The position numbers and the translations under genes were made by a program. From positions 2,163,001 to 2,227,000 of the forward strand of contig NZ_CP015449.1 of the NCBI RefSeq assembly GCF_003096075.1: a stretch of DNA of 64,000 nt, given 5' to 3'. The number at the start of each line of letters is the position of its first letter. Position 1 is the stretch's first letter. The notes below the pieces were generated by a model. That model was given only the letters and a program-made list of their open reading frames with translations, was not told the origin of the DNA and made no database searches. The DNA is from Dietzia lutea. Its GTDB lineage: Bacteria; Actinomycetota; Actinomycetes; Mycobacteriales; Mycobacteriaceae. Positions 48,738 through 56,697 of the stretch are shown here, in pieces.

Positions 48738-49148
48738 CTACTCGTCGTCCAGCTCGCTCAGCGGCGGGACTTCGGTGAGCTCCACGCCCGCCTCGTCGGC
48801 CTCGTGGCGGAGAATGGCGGCGTGCCGGTTACACAGGACGACCGGGATATGGACCATCCCCACGGACACCACGAACAACGGGGCGTCGAGAACGACGGGT
48901 CGCCGATGGTCTCCCCCGACGTGTTCGAACGGCCCCGGCGATACGCACCGGTCACACGCCACGATGCAGCCTCGGTCTCGTGCCAGTCGCCAGGTCTCGC
49001 GCTCCACCAACCGGGCGAACCTCAAGGAATTCATCCCGTGTGGGATGACGAGGTGGTGTATCTCGTCGCGAATGTCGGTGTCCGAGCGCCCGTACTCCTC
49101 CACGAGCGTCTCGTCCCCATCGGCAAAGCCGGTCAGTCGAGCCTTCAC
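48738..49148 (-). CDS. Hypothetical element protein with cysteine pairs
   Basis: A 136-residue protein not recognised. It has an R-rich helix RFARLVERETWRLARDRG followed by ACDRC and later LCNRHAAIL, so a zinc-binding knuckle is possible. The acidic end (ELTEVPPLSELDDE) precedes a 114-bp gap to prim-pol. GTG start overlaps the previous stop by 4 bp. Probably part of the replication/excision operon. Confidence 0.6.
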   Translation of the reverse strand: MKARLTGFADGDETLVEEYGRSDTDIRDEIHHLVIPHGMNSLRFARLVERETWRLARDRGCIVACDRCVSPGPFEHVGGDHRRPVVLDAPLFVVSVGMVHIPVVLCNRHAAILRHEADEAGVELTEVPPLSELDDE

Positions 49149-49477
49149 ATACGGACGGTGAACCAGCAGGCAAGGCTGCGACGGGTCCCCTCAGCAGATT
49201 CCGCGAGCAGACTTTGGACCGCCAACGAGTCACGGGCGTTCCAGTCGGGCACGAACTCTCCCGGAGGAGGAGAGACACGCGCACCCAACCCGCCCGCGCG
49301 GGCCACACCCGCGAACCACGCGAACCATTCCATCCGGCGAAATCCCGGCGAATAGCTCGGAGCGGCGAGTTGATCCGCGAGCGCAGACGTCAGCGGTTCA
49401 CCCAGCTTCGAGTGGTGGTCGATGCCCACGCTGTACTCATGCGCCAGCTCATCAGGATTTATCCGGTCGTTGCTCAT
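49145..49477 (-). CDS. Hypothetical element protein
   Basis: A 110-residue protein not recognised. MSNDRINPDELAHEYSVGID and EWFAWFAGVARAGGL suggest a helical aromatic-rich core. It overlaps both neighbours by 4 bp (ATGA upstream, GTGA downstream), so expression is tied to the Xis-like gene before it. No function proposed. Confidence 0.6.
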   Translation of the reverse strand: MSNDRINPDELAHEYSVGIDHHSKLGEPLTSALADQLAAPSYSPGFRRMEWFAWFAGVARAGGLGARVSPPPGEFVPDWNARDSLAVQSLLAESAEGTRRSLACWFTVRM

Positions 49478-49758
49478 GCGGCGTCACCACCCGTACCGCC
49501 CTCGACTCGGAACGACGCAACCCAGGCCAGCACATCATTCTCCGAATAAACGTTTGAGTTGCCAATTCGGTGGGCGACGAGCTTGCCGGCCCAGGTTTGA
49601 TGCTTGATGAACCGTTCAGTGATGCCAGGGATGCCGAGCCCATCGCAGAAGGTCACTACCTCGGGGCGCAGCATTGTCGGTACGTCACGGCGCACTTCTT
49701 CTGGAACATCGCCAGCGGCTACCGCGAGCGCTAGCGGGACTTTCGTCTGTCGGGACAT
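49474..49758 (-). CDS. Xis/AlpA-like small DNA-binding protein
   Basis: A 94-residue protein with a winged-helix segment PGITERFIKHQTWAGKL, VAHRIGNSNVYSENDVLAWV, the arrangement of MerR/Xis/AlpA-type domains (helix, wing with an arginine, closing helix). Proteins of this kind act as excisionases or as activators of integrase and satellite genes. It is first in the leftward operon Xis-110aa-136aa-prim-pol, preceded by the strong ribosome-binding site GGAGGAG and by a terminator-like hairpin in its leader. Role as recombination directionality factor is inferred. Confidence 0.65.
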   Translation of the reverse strand: MSRQTKVPLALAVAAGDVPEEVRRDVPTMLRPEVVTFCDGLGIPGITERFIKHQTWAGKLVAHRIGNSNVYSENDVLAWVASFRVEGGTGGDAA

Positions 49759-50300
49759 GATTCACGCTCCTCCTGGAGCAGTACCCAGAAACGCAAAAAG
49801 CCGCACTAGGACACCGCTCCACGTTTGTGGATTGGATGTCCCGTCCGGCTTCACGTCTGGTGGTCCCAAGCCTCTGAAGAGGCCCCGCAGCGTCCGGATA
49901 CTTCGCTCCCGCCGCTAACGGCGAGTCACTACTACCTATCTCGGGTTACCACTGCGCGATTCGCGTGCCACTGTGCAGTCCGCTCGGGCGACCGGCTACA
50001 CAGACGGGTTCTTCTTAGGATGAAGGTCGCCGAAGCGACCCTTCTTAAACGATACTACCCGATCTCGCGACGGCTTCGATCCGGTCGCGGTCGCCGCGTG
50101 AGACGCTTCTAGATTAGGGCTGTGGCCTGGAGAAACGGGACCGCCCGTCCCCTCCCGCCGCAGGCGTATCGTCCCCCCCGTCGGCGTCGGGGACGCCGCA
50201 GGAACTACCGCCGACCGCGCAGCCAGGGGCAGCCAAGACAGGGCGGATCAACGAAATCTGCAGCCGACCCGGCTACCCAATCTTGATTCGAGGCTCACCT
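49759..50300. other. Divergent control region with several small hairpins
   Basis: About 540 bp between the leftward replication operon and the rightward capsid gene, with no credible protein gene. It holds compact hairpins CCTC-TGAA-GAGG (49871-49882), CGCCG-CTAA-CGGCG (49910-49923) and GGTCGC-CGAA-GCGACC (50025-50040), plus a repeated CTTCTTA on each side of the last. The tetraloop-like form suggests structured RNA. Promoters for both directions must lie here but I cannot place them confidently. Confidence 0.5.
49795..49851 (-). terminator. Terminator-like hairpin in the leader of the Xis/prim-pol operon
   Basis: On the minus strand AAGCCG pairs with CGGCTT and GGACA with TGTCC across an internal loop, and TTTTT follows at once. 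It stands about 37 nt before the Xis ATG, so it would stop leftward transcripts before the operon unless read through. It may end a small leader RNA. Confidence 0.5.
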
Positions 50301-51452
50301 ATGAACACCTACCGCTACCCCCAACTGACCGGCAGCGACGGCACCGCCCCCGGCGGCTACGTCACCGAGGGCGACGTCCTCGTCAACTCCACCGCCGACG
50401 GCGTAGGCCTCAACGCGATCTACGCCGAGTACCGCGAGTCGCTGGAGCTGTACAACGCCGAACGGTCCGCGCTCGTGTCGCTACTGTCGTTCTCGACCAC
50501 GCGGGCATTCGACACCGTGCCGCAGGGTGCTCTGTCGGAGGGGTTCGAACTGGCGTCAGAGTTCGGCGTGCCGAAGGCAGCCGGGGTGCCGGTCGATGAA
50601 CTCCGCCTCGGCTACACCTTCCAGGACTACGATCGCGCATCTCGTCTCACTTGGCGGGCGTTGCGGGATATGACGCAAGAACAGGTCGATTCGGTCCACC
50701 GCGGGATCCTGGAGGCGAGCAACCGTCTCGTCACGACCTCGATCCTGGCGCGGCTGTTCGACCCGACCCAGGACCTGTCCCCCGAGGGCAACGCGGTCTA
50801 CGGCCTCTTTAACGCCGACGGGACCCACATTCCGGACTTTATGGGCCGGTCGTGGGACCCGGCGGCCACGAGCCACTACCTCACTTCCGGCTCCGCGACC
50901 ATCGACCCTTCCGACGTGGAGAGCCTCATTCGGATGGTCAAGCTCAAGGGCCACACAGCCTCCGGGCAGCGCCTCCTGCTGCTGGTGAACCCGAGCGAGT
51001 CCGAGACCATCGCCTCATTCCGCGTGGGCGTCGAGTCCGCCGACCTCACCCGCGCCCGGTACGACTTCGTGCCTTCCGGGACCGCCCCAGCGAGGTACGT
51101 GACCGAGCGGCTAGAGGGCGCGGCCCCGCCGGTCGAGTACGGCGGGCTGCCAGTGATCGGGTCCTACGGGGATGCGCTCGTGATCGAGTCGATGTTCGTT
51201 CCCTCCGGGTACGTGGCGATGGTCGCCAGCGGCGGACCCAACTCCGAACGCAACGTCGTCGGACTCCGGGAGCATCCCAACCCCGCCTATCGAGGCTTGC
51301 GGCTCATTCCCGGCAACCAGCAGCGGTACCCGCTAGTGGAGAGCTTCTACGCCCAGTCGTTCGGCGTCGGTGTTCGACGCCGAGGCGCGGCCGCCGTCGT
51401 GCAGCTCACCCCCGACGCGACGTACACCGCGCCGTCGGACCGGAAGTGGTGA
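50301..51452 (+). CDS. Major-capsid-like protein (probable HK97 fold)
   Basis: A 383-residue protein. After an N-terminal stretch comes a helix AIYAEYRESLELYNAERSALVSLL, then a beta-rich middle (FDTVPQGALSEGFELASEFG), a mid-protein LVNPSESETIASFR and a C-terminal block with RLIPGNQQRYPLVESFYAQSFGVGVRRRGAAAVVQ; the last block is what I associate with actinobacteriophage capsid proteins. Size fits a HK97-type major capsid subunit without a scaffold-like delta domain. No protease, portal or terminase gene is near. ATG 50301 is chosen over TTG 50283. Assignment is by pattern, not by search. Confidence 0.65.
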   Translation: MNTYRYPQLTGSDGTAPGGYVTEGDVLVNSTADGVGLNAIYAEYRESLELYNAERSALVSLLSFSTTRAFDTVPQGALSEGFELASEFGVPKAAGVPVDELRLGYTFQDYDRASRLTWRALRDMTQEQVDSVHRGILEASNRLVTTSILARLFDPTQDLSPEGNAVYGLFNADGTHIPDFMGRSWDPAATSHYLTSGSATIDPSDVESLIRMVKLKGHTASGQRLLLLVNPSESETIASFRVGVESADLTRARYDFVPSGTAPARYVTERLEGAAPPVEYGGLPVIGSYGDALVIESMFVPSGYVAMVASGGPNSERNVVGLREHPNPAYRGLRLIPGNQQRYPLVESFYAQSFGVGVRRRGAAAVVQLTPDATYTAPSDRKW

Positions 51453-51643
51453 CCGCGATGCTCGGCGGCGACTTCCGCAAGCAATCGACCGAGGCTCAGC
51501 GCGCTCCCGCCGGGACGCTCGAACCCGGCGCGGGCGAGTTCTCCTGGGGGCCGGGGCTGGCTCCTCCGGGCGTTGCGCCCTACCGGGGCCGCGAGGCCTC
51601 TGCCACGCTCAACGCAGCGCCTCGCCGCAAGCGCACGAGCTAA
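51449..51643 (+). CDS. Small protein coupled to the capsid gene
   Basis: A 64-residue Pro/Gly/Ala-rich basic-ended peptide (MLGGDFRKQSTEAQRAPAG, GEFSWGPGLAPPGVAPYRG, PRRKRTS). Its GTG overlaps the capsid TGA by 4 bp, the best evidence that it is translated. It could decorate or size the capsid, in analogy with satellite size-redirecting proteins, but nothing in the sequence proves this. Confidence 0.5.
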   Translation: MTAMLGGDFRKQSTEAQRAPAGTLEPGAGEFSWGPGLAPPGVAPYRGREASATLNAAPRRKRTS

Positions 51644-51957
51644 CTACCCGCAGACTCCCGGCGCGGCGGCCTCTTGTTCCTCCTGCCGCGCCGAGCGCTC
51701 CGGGCCTGCCTCCCCGGAGCACGCAACCCTCGCCACTGCCTGCTACAGCTACGGGGAGCGACGAAGGGCGGCTGGTCTGTTCGATATGTCACAGCAGCCC
51801 CCAAGCCGGAACTCCGGACTCGAGACCAGTCGACTTGTCCTGGTTCGGGCGGCGAGTCCGGCACGGCCCCACCGTGGTTCACGAGCCACCCGCCGGGGCC
51901 GACCCGGCTCGCTTCCGCACTCGCGTTGTCCGAAGTCCGAGCCACAACAGCGAAAAG
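51644..51957. other. Non-coding stretch after the capsid genes
   Basis: About 310 bp. Several overlapping frames stay open in both strands but none has a ribosome-binding site or protein-like composition. I see nothing in it apart from the terminator that follows. Confidence 0.5.
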
Positions 51958-52005
51958 CCGAGCGCGCTACCAGCACCATTCAGTGCGGGCAGCACGCTCG
52001 GTTTT
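51958..52005. terminator. Terminator between capsid genes and ParB-fold gene
   Basis: CCGAGCGCGCT pairs with AGCACGCTCGG (one mismatch) across a 22-nt loop and is followed by TTTT; AAAA precedes it, so it can work for the convergent genes on both strands. Confidence 0.6.
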
Positions 52006-52010
52006 GCAGC

Positions 52011-52826
52011 TCAGAGCACGATCTTTGTAGTTTCGGAACGCCGTCCCTTATTCCAGGTCTCCACAATCATGTGGTAACAGGTCATCACTCGCCCACCCGT
52101 TCCTGAGTGCTGAGTTCCACCGCTGGTGCTTCGAGCATGGACATCCGCCTTCCACTTCCAGGCAGGATTGCGCTTTCCAAGCTTCTTTGCCAACTCATCG
52201 TCACTGGTGATTTGTTCACCGTGCCGGCCAATGAACTCTCCTAGACCACCCAGCAGCATCCCGTCCCACGTCTCCGCAGTCCTGCCCCAAGCTTCCTCCG
52301 CAACAGCCAAAGTTCGGTCTAGGGTCTCAGCACCGTAGCGATCAGTGATCCGGAGCACTCCATTCACTGCCCCGATTGCATTGACACTGGTGCTGCCCAT
52401 CGAAAGCTTGTGCTTCGTGACGACCTTGTCGGTGTCCACGAAGAGTGGAATTCCACCAGTGAGACCGATGTGATACTCGTCGATGGCGGAGGGACGGCTT
52501 GACTCGCGGTTCTTGATGAGGAAAAGAATTGCTTCCTCGGTCTGGGTGAGTCCCTTATGGACCTCGCAGATCACATGCTGTCGCTCGAGAAGCTGGCTGG
52601 CCCGCCAACGGTGCTGCCCATCGACAATGTATTTCTCGCCCGACTCGCGCTCGGAGACGATGATCGTGCCGACCGCTTCCGGAATGAACGTGTCAGCAAG
52701 CTTCTGTGCCCGCTTCTCATTCAGCGTGCGCTGCGCCTGGGGGTCAATCTTGAGTTCGTCGGTCGGCACCTTGACGCCGTACTCAACCTTGTGGTCGGGC
52801 AGCTTGTACTCATAGCTCTTCGCCAT
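52011..52826 (-). CDS. ParB/sulfiredoxin-fold protein (DUF6551-like)
   Basis: A 271-residue protein. VPTDELKIDPQAQRTLNEKRAQKLADTF followed by KYIVDGQHRWRASQLLE (D69 to S77) is the ParB-N box II motif, here with GQHR in place of GERR, typical of phage-borne ParB-like NTPases/nucleases. A helical C-terminus ends with a basic stretch. The start ATG has AGGAGATCGATC upstream. In satellites and phages such proteins may act in partition, transcription control or DNA modification; which applies here is unknown. Composition is lower in GC than host genes. Confidence 0.75.
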   Translation of the reverse strand: MAKSYEYKLPDHKVEYGVKVPTDELKIDPQAQRTLNEKRAQKLADTFIPEAVGTIIVSERESGEKYIVDGQHRWRASQLLERQHVICEVHKGLTQTEEAILFLIKNRESSRPSAIDEYHIGLTGGIPLFVDTDKVVTKHKLSMGSTSVNAIGAVNGVLRITDRYGAETLDRTLAVAEEAWGRTAETWDGMLLGGLGEFIGRHGEQITSDDELAKKLGKRNPAWKWKADVHARSTSGGTQHSGTGGRVMTCYHMIVETWNKGRRSETTKIVL

Positions 52827-52971
52827 GATCGATCTCCTGTTGTGAAGTGCGCCGGGGGGAATGTGCCTGGATAGCGGCTCTTGGGAGTAGCGCACCAACA
52901 CACTAACTCACGTCGGACCTGATGCGCAAGCTTAGTCCACTTTAGATTCAGATCTCACGTCGCTCCTCGTG

Positions 52972-53721
52972 TCAAATCTCGCGCTGCGGCATAGACCCAA
53001 TGCGGACACCTCGGAGCTCAGCCGGAGTGGTCCAAGGCGTCCGATGAACCATGCGGTGGCAGTTCGAGCAGAGAAGAGCCAAGTCAGAGAGCTTGGTCGT
53101 CGTCTCGCCAGATTCCGAGAGCGGCTTCACGTGGTGGACCTCTATGTAGTCGCGCCCTCGCTCGCCATACGTCGCCTCAAAGTCAAACTCACACACATCA
53201 CAAGCCAGCGGCTTTCCCGCCTTGCGAACGTGCGCGATCTTGGCTCGACGGAGTTTCGGGTCTCGCTCTCGGCGAAGGTGCCTCGCAAGCAAGACTCTCC
53301 CTTCGCTTGCTTCCTCAAGTTCGAAGTCAACGTCATCAACCACGTCCGACATCGGAAAAGCCGAGTGCACTGGCTCCCTCGCCTCAAGTGAGGCTCGGAT
53401 TGAGTCCGCCTTCCGGAGAAAAATCTCAGGGTCAGCCAGCAGCTCTTCTAGGACAAGCCGATCAGTCTTTCCACCACGCGTCGGCTTTCCCGTGTAGTCC
53501 GGCCGATGCGTGGCTACATCAGACATCTTTCGGGCAACCCCATTGGGGTTCCGAAAGTCCTCACCCCGAACCACTAGCGGATGGATGTCAGCGGCGTTGA
53601 GGACCGCCGAGAGTTCCTGGACCTCCACTGTTTCAGGACCCAGATACTTCCATCCAGCCCGGTAGGCGACAGCCGCAGCAATCGCAATTTCGTCATAGGT
53701 CCAATTCGGCGGTCGTACCAT
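52972..53721 (-). CDS. HNH endonuclease, possible restriction cargo
   Basis: A 249-residue protein with a C-terminal HNH nuclease: zinc cysteines C174 and C177 (ACDVC), the HH pair in YIEVHHVKPLSE (196-197), and CSNCHRMVH (C218, C221). The N-terminal 150 residues begin with WTYDEIAIAAAVAYRAGWK and a segment HPLVVRGEDFRNPNGVARKMSDVATHRPDY that resembles the specificity part of McrA-like or other defence HNH enzymes. It stands alone next to attR, outside the replication and capsid blocks, the usual place for cargo. Packaging HNH proteins are smaller, so I favour defence. Confidence 0.75.
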   Translation of the reverse strand: MVRPPNWTYDEIAIAAAVAYRAGWKYLGPETVEVQELSAVLNAADIHPLVVRGEDFRNPNGVARKMSDVATHRPDYTGKPTRGGKTDRLVLEELLADPEIFLRKADSIRASLEAREPVHSAFPMSDVVDDVDFELEEASEGRVLLARHLRRERDPKLRRAKIAHVRKAGKPLACDVCEFDFEATYGERGRDYIEVHHVKPLSESGETTTKLSDLALLCSNCHRMVHRTPWTTPAELRGVRIGSMPQREI

Positions 53722-53827
53722 GCCTCAGACGTTAGCCCGTGGCTACGACATCCCCGCCGGTTCGGGCCTTCGCGAGGCGGGCGCGGGGTTGATTCTTCCC
53801 GGAGTCGGTCCCCTCCTCGCGTGCGGG

Positions 53828-53850
53828 CTTAGTCCCGTCTTAGTCCCGTT
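53828..53850. repeat. Two tandem integrase arm-type sites near attR
   Basis: CTTAGTCCCGT occurs twice head to tail (53828-53838, 53839-53849), 120 bp from the core repeat. It matches the pair at 42356-42379 in the same orientation. In the excised circle the two pairs would flank the core as the P and P' arms. Confidence 0.65.
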
Positions 53851-53969
53851 CGGAGGCGATGCGGAGGCGTCCGACCCCGGACCGGAACCGACTCAAAGGA
53901 AACCGAAACCGGCTGGTCAAAGCCAGGTTTTGGAGCGTCGTTAGCCTGTCTTCGCAGGTCGCAGAATCG

Positions 53970-53993
53970 GGCCTAGACGTTGAAGCGGAACTC
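53970..53993. repeat. attR, 24-bp core direct repeat within the ychF 3' end
   Basis: Identical to attL (42276-42299). It contains the ychF stop codon and the codons for its final residues (VEFRFNV), so integration leaves the protein unchanged. Confidence 0.9.
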
Positions 53994-55052
53994 CACCACG
54001 TCGCCGTCGGCCATGACGTAGTCCTTGCCCTCCATGCGCACCTTGCCGGCCGCCTTGGCCGCGGCCATCGAGCCGGCCGCGTCGAGGTCCTCGAACGAGA
54101 CGATCTCCGCCTTGATGAAGCCCTTCTCGAAGTCGGTGTGAATGACGCCGGCGGCCTTGGGGGCGGTGTCGCCCTTGCGGATCGTCCAGGCGCGCGACTC
54201 CTTGGGTCCGGCGGTGAGGTAGGTCTGCAGCCCGAGGGTGTGGAAGCCGGCGCGCGCGAGGGCGGCCAGGCCGGGCTCGGTCTGGCCGATCGACTCGAGC
54301 AGCTCCATGGAGTCCTCCTCGTCGAGCTCCTGGAGCTCGGCCTCGACCTTGGCGTCGAGGAACACGGCGTCGGCGGGCGCGACGGCGGCGCTGAGCTCGG
54401 CCTTGCGCTCGTCGCTCGTCAGCACCGACTCGTCGGCGTTGAAGACGTAGAGGAAGGGCTTGGCGGTCATGAGGTGCAGGTCGCGCAGCACGCCGCGGTC
54501 GATCTCGTCCTGGGCCTTGAACAGGGTGCGCCCGTCCTCAAGCACGGCCTGGGCCTTGCGGATCTCCTCGAGCTGGGCCACCAGCGACTTGTCCTTGCGG
54601 GCGTCCTTCTCGATCCGCGGCAGCGCCTTCTCGATGGTCTCGAGGTCGGCGAGGATCAACTCGGTCGCGATCACCTCGATGTCGGCCATCGGGTCGACCC
54701 TGCCGTCGACGTGGATGACGTCGGGGTCGTCGAAGACGCGCACGACCTGGCAGATGGCGTCGGCCTCGCGGATGTTGGCGAGGAACTTGTTGCCCATGCC
54801 CTCGCCGGTGCTGGCGCCTTTGACGATGCCGGCGATGTCGACGAACGACACCACGGCGGGCAGGATCCGCTCGGAGCCGAAGATCTCCGCGAGTCGGTTG
54901 AGGCGGGGATCGGGCAGGTCGACCACGCCGATGTTGGGCTCGATGGTGGCGAACGGGTAGTTCGCCGCGAGGGCGTCGTTGTTCGTCAGGGCGTTGAACA
55001 GGGTCGACTTACCGACGTTGGGCAGTCCGACGATTCCGAGGGTGAGGCTCAC
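53973..55052 (-). CDS. ychF: Redox-regulated ATPase/GTPase YchF
   Basis: A 359-residue OBG-family P-loop protein. G1 is [21 protein letters not shown]3 is [21 protein letters not shown], and the NADE in place of NKxD explains its preference for ATP (YVFNADES). A TGS domain closes the protein ([27 protein letters not shown]). YchF binds ribosomes and tunes the oxidative stress response. GTG start after a leaderless TAGACT box. Its stop lies inside attR of the satellite element; without the element the next gene downstream would be the AraC/reductase operon. Confidence 0.96.
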   Translation of the reverse strand: MSLTLGIVGLPNVGKSTLFNALTNNDALAANYPFATIEPNIGVVDLPDPRLNRLAEIFGSERILPAVVSFVDIAGIVKGASTGEGMGNKFLANIREADAICQVVRVFDDPDVIHVDGRVDPMADIEVIATELILADLETIEKALPRIEKDARKDKSLVAQLEEIRKAQAVLEDGRTLFKAQDEIDRGVLRDLHLMTAKPFLYVFNADESVLTSDERKAELSAAVAPADAVFLDAKVEAELQELDEEDSMELLESIGQTEPGLAALARAGFHTLGLQTYLTAGPKESRAWTIRKGDTAPKAAGVIHTDFEKGFIKAEIVSFEDLDAAGSMAAAKAAGKVRMEGKDYVMADGDVVEFRFNV

Positions 55053-55060
55053 GAGGCCAC

Positions 55061-55066
55061 AGTCTA
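55061..55066 (-). promoter_or_regulatory. -10 hexamer (TAGACT), leaderless start for ychF
   Basis: On the minus strand TAGACT ends 8 nt before the ychF GTG. Confidence 0.4.
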
Positions 55067-55150
55067 CGGACCGCGGACGGCAGCCCGACCCCGCGGCCGT
55101 CGGGCCGCGTCAGGGAGCGCACCGGCGCGGCCTCTGACAAGATGACTGCC

Positions 55151-56686
55151 ATGAGCGACGAGCCGAAGCCGCGTCCCCCCGTCGAGGATCAGGAACAGCA
55201 CGTCGACCGATCCGTACTCATCGGCATGGGTGGGCGATGGGTCACCGACTGGGCCCTGCGCCTGGCCATCCTGTTGGTCGCGGGATGGCTCATCTCGCGG
55301 ATCGGCGGCGCGCTGTGGGTGGGCATCCTGCCGATCCTGTTGGCGCTGATCATCTCGACGGTGCTGTGGCCCGTGACGGGCTGGATGGTGCGGCACAAGG
55401 TGCCCAAGACCCTGGCCGCCTTGCTGTCGATCATCGGCTCCCTGGGGCTGCTGACAGGCGTCATCGCACTGATCGCCCCGTCGATCGTGGAGCAGAGCGT
55501 GCAGCTCGCCGACCAGACGTCCGAGGCGATCACCGAGGTCCAGGACTGGCTGCGGGGGCCGCCGCTCAACATCCGTGACGAGCAGCTGGACGGCTTGCTG
55601 GACCAGCTCAGCTCGACGCTGCAGGACCGGGGCGACCAGATCGCGTCCGGCGTGTTCACCGGCGTCAGCGCGGTGGGATCGTTCGTCGTCACCCTGGTCC
55701 TGGTGTTGGTGCTCACGTTCTTCTTCATCAAGGACGGGCCGCGGTTCCTGCCGTTCGTCCGCCGCAACACCGGCCGCACCGCCGGCCGCCACCTCACCGA
55801 GGTCCTCACCCGGGCGTGGAACACCCTGGGCGGGTACATCCGCGCCCAGGCGATCGTGTCGTTCGTCGACGCGGTGCTCATCGGCCTGGCGCTCGTGATC
55901 CTGGGCGTGCCGCTGGCGTGGGCGCTGGCGGTCATCACGTTCATCGCGGGCTTCATCCCCATCGTCGGTGCGTTCACCGCCGGCGCGCTCGCCGTGCTCA
56001 TCGCGCTCGTGGCCAACGGGTTCACCACCGCGATCATCGTCCTGGTCGTGATTATCGCGGTGCAGCAGCTCGAGGGCAACGTGCTCCAGCCGATCCTGCA
56101 GTCGCGCGCCATGAACCTGCACCCGGGCGTCATCCTCCTGGGTGTGGCCGCGGGCAGTACGCTCTTCGGCATCATCGGTGCGTTCCTCGCCGTGCCGATC
56201 CTCGCCGTGGTCGCCGTGGTCATCCGGTACATCAACGAGCAGATCGATCTGCGCACCGGCGACGTCACCGCCTCCGATCTGGCCTCCGCGACCGACGAGG
56301 GCCGCCTGACGGCCTGGCTCGGGGAGATGTCCAGCTCGCGGTTCGCTCCGCTCCGCAAGAGCAGCAACGCGATCATGGCCGGGATGATCGACGAACGACC
56401 GGACATCGCCCCGCCGGGACCGGGGACGTCCGGAGCGCGCACGGCGGCCGCCGCCGCGTCGGCGCCGGGTGGTGCGGGGGTCGCCGTGACGGGTGACGAC
56501 GACGAGGTGGGCGGTGACGTCAGCAGCGCCGTTCCGCCGTTGTCGGATCAGCTCCCACCCGAACCCGGCTTCGTCGACCCCAAGGCGGTCACCGGCGACC
56601 GGCCCTCCCCGCAGGAGGAGGAGGCGGCCAAGCCCAATCCGCTGCGTCGATTCGGTCGTTTCCTCGCCCGTCGGCTGGGCGGTTAG
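55151..56686 (+). CDS. AI-2E family transporter (Rv1101c-like)
   Basis: A 511-residue membrane protein of the AI-2E/UPF0118 family. Seven or eight hydrophobic segments lie in residues 25-370 with the family motif LEGNVLQPILQSRAMNLHPGVILLGVAAGSTLFG and FFIKDGPRFL. A C-terminal cytoplasmic tail of about 130 residues is Ala/Pro/Asp-rich and likely disordered. Members export small molecules (the quorum signal AI-2 in E. coli TqsA) or act as Na+/H+ antiporters. ATG 55151 is used; ATG 55142 is three codons upstream. Divergent from ychF. Confidence 0.9.
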   Translation: MSDEPKPRPPVEDQEQHVDRSVLIGMGGRWVTDWALRLAILLVAGWLISRIGGALWVGILPILLALIISTVLWPVTGWMVRHKVPKTLAALLSIIGSLGLLTGVIALIAPSIVEQSVQLADQTSEAITEVQDWLRGPPLNIRDEQLDGLLDQLSSTLQDRGDQIASGVFTGVSAVGSFVVTLVLVLVLTFFFIKDGPRFLPFVRRNTGRTAGRHLTEVLTRAWNTLGGYIRAQAIVSFVDAVLIGLALVILGVPLAWALAVITFIAGFIPIVGAFTAGALAVLIALVANGFTTAIIVLVVIIAVQQLEGNVLQPILQSRAMNLHPGVILLGVAAGSTLFGIIGAFLAVPILAVVAVVIRYINEQIDLRTGDVTASDLASATDEGRLTAWLGEMSSSRFAPLRKSSNAIMAGMIDERPDIAPPGPGTSGARTAAAAASAPGGAGVAVTGDDDEVGGDVSSAVPPLSDQLPPEPGFVDPKAVTGDRPSPQEEEAAKPNPLRRFGRFLARRLGG

Positions 56687-56689
56687 AGT
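56684..56689 (+). promoter_or_regulatory. -10 hexamer (TAGAGT) for the DUF6542 gene
   Basis: TAGAGT includes the TAG stop of the preceding gene and ends 8 nt before GTG 56698, so the gene may have its own leaderless transcript. Confidence 0.35.
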
Positions 56690-56697
56690 CTTCTCCC

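Larger units (their letters stand above)
42276..53993. mobile_element. 11.7-kb integrated phage-satellite-like element at the 3' end of ychF
   Basis: The segment is bounded by an exact 24-bp direct repeat, one copy of which is the last codons and stop of ychF. Inside are a tyrosine integrase, serine resolvase, Xis-like protein, prim-pol replication protein, candidate origin, one capsid-like gene, ParB-fold and HNH proteins and a possible defence gene. Base composition is uneven and lower in GC than the flanks (notably 42300-43250, 45620-46280 and 52000-53500). No terminase, portal, prohead protease, tail or lysis genes are recognisable, so it would need a helper phage to move as a particle. 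It resembles the minimal phiRv1/phiRv2 elements and PICI satellites in logic. Confidence 0.85.

Noticed and set aside
51370-52077. Plus-strand frame of 235 codons after the capsid gene
   Set aside because: No ribosome-binding site, Arg/Ser/Pro-rich translation, and it overlaps the terminator and the end of the ParB-fold gene.
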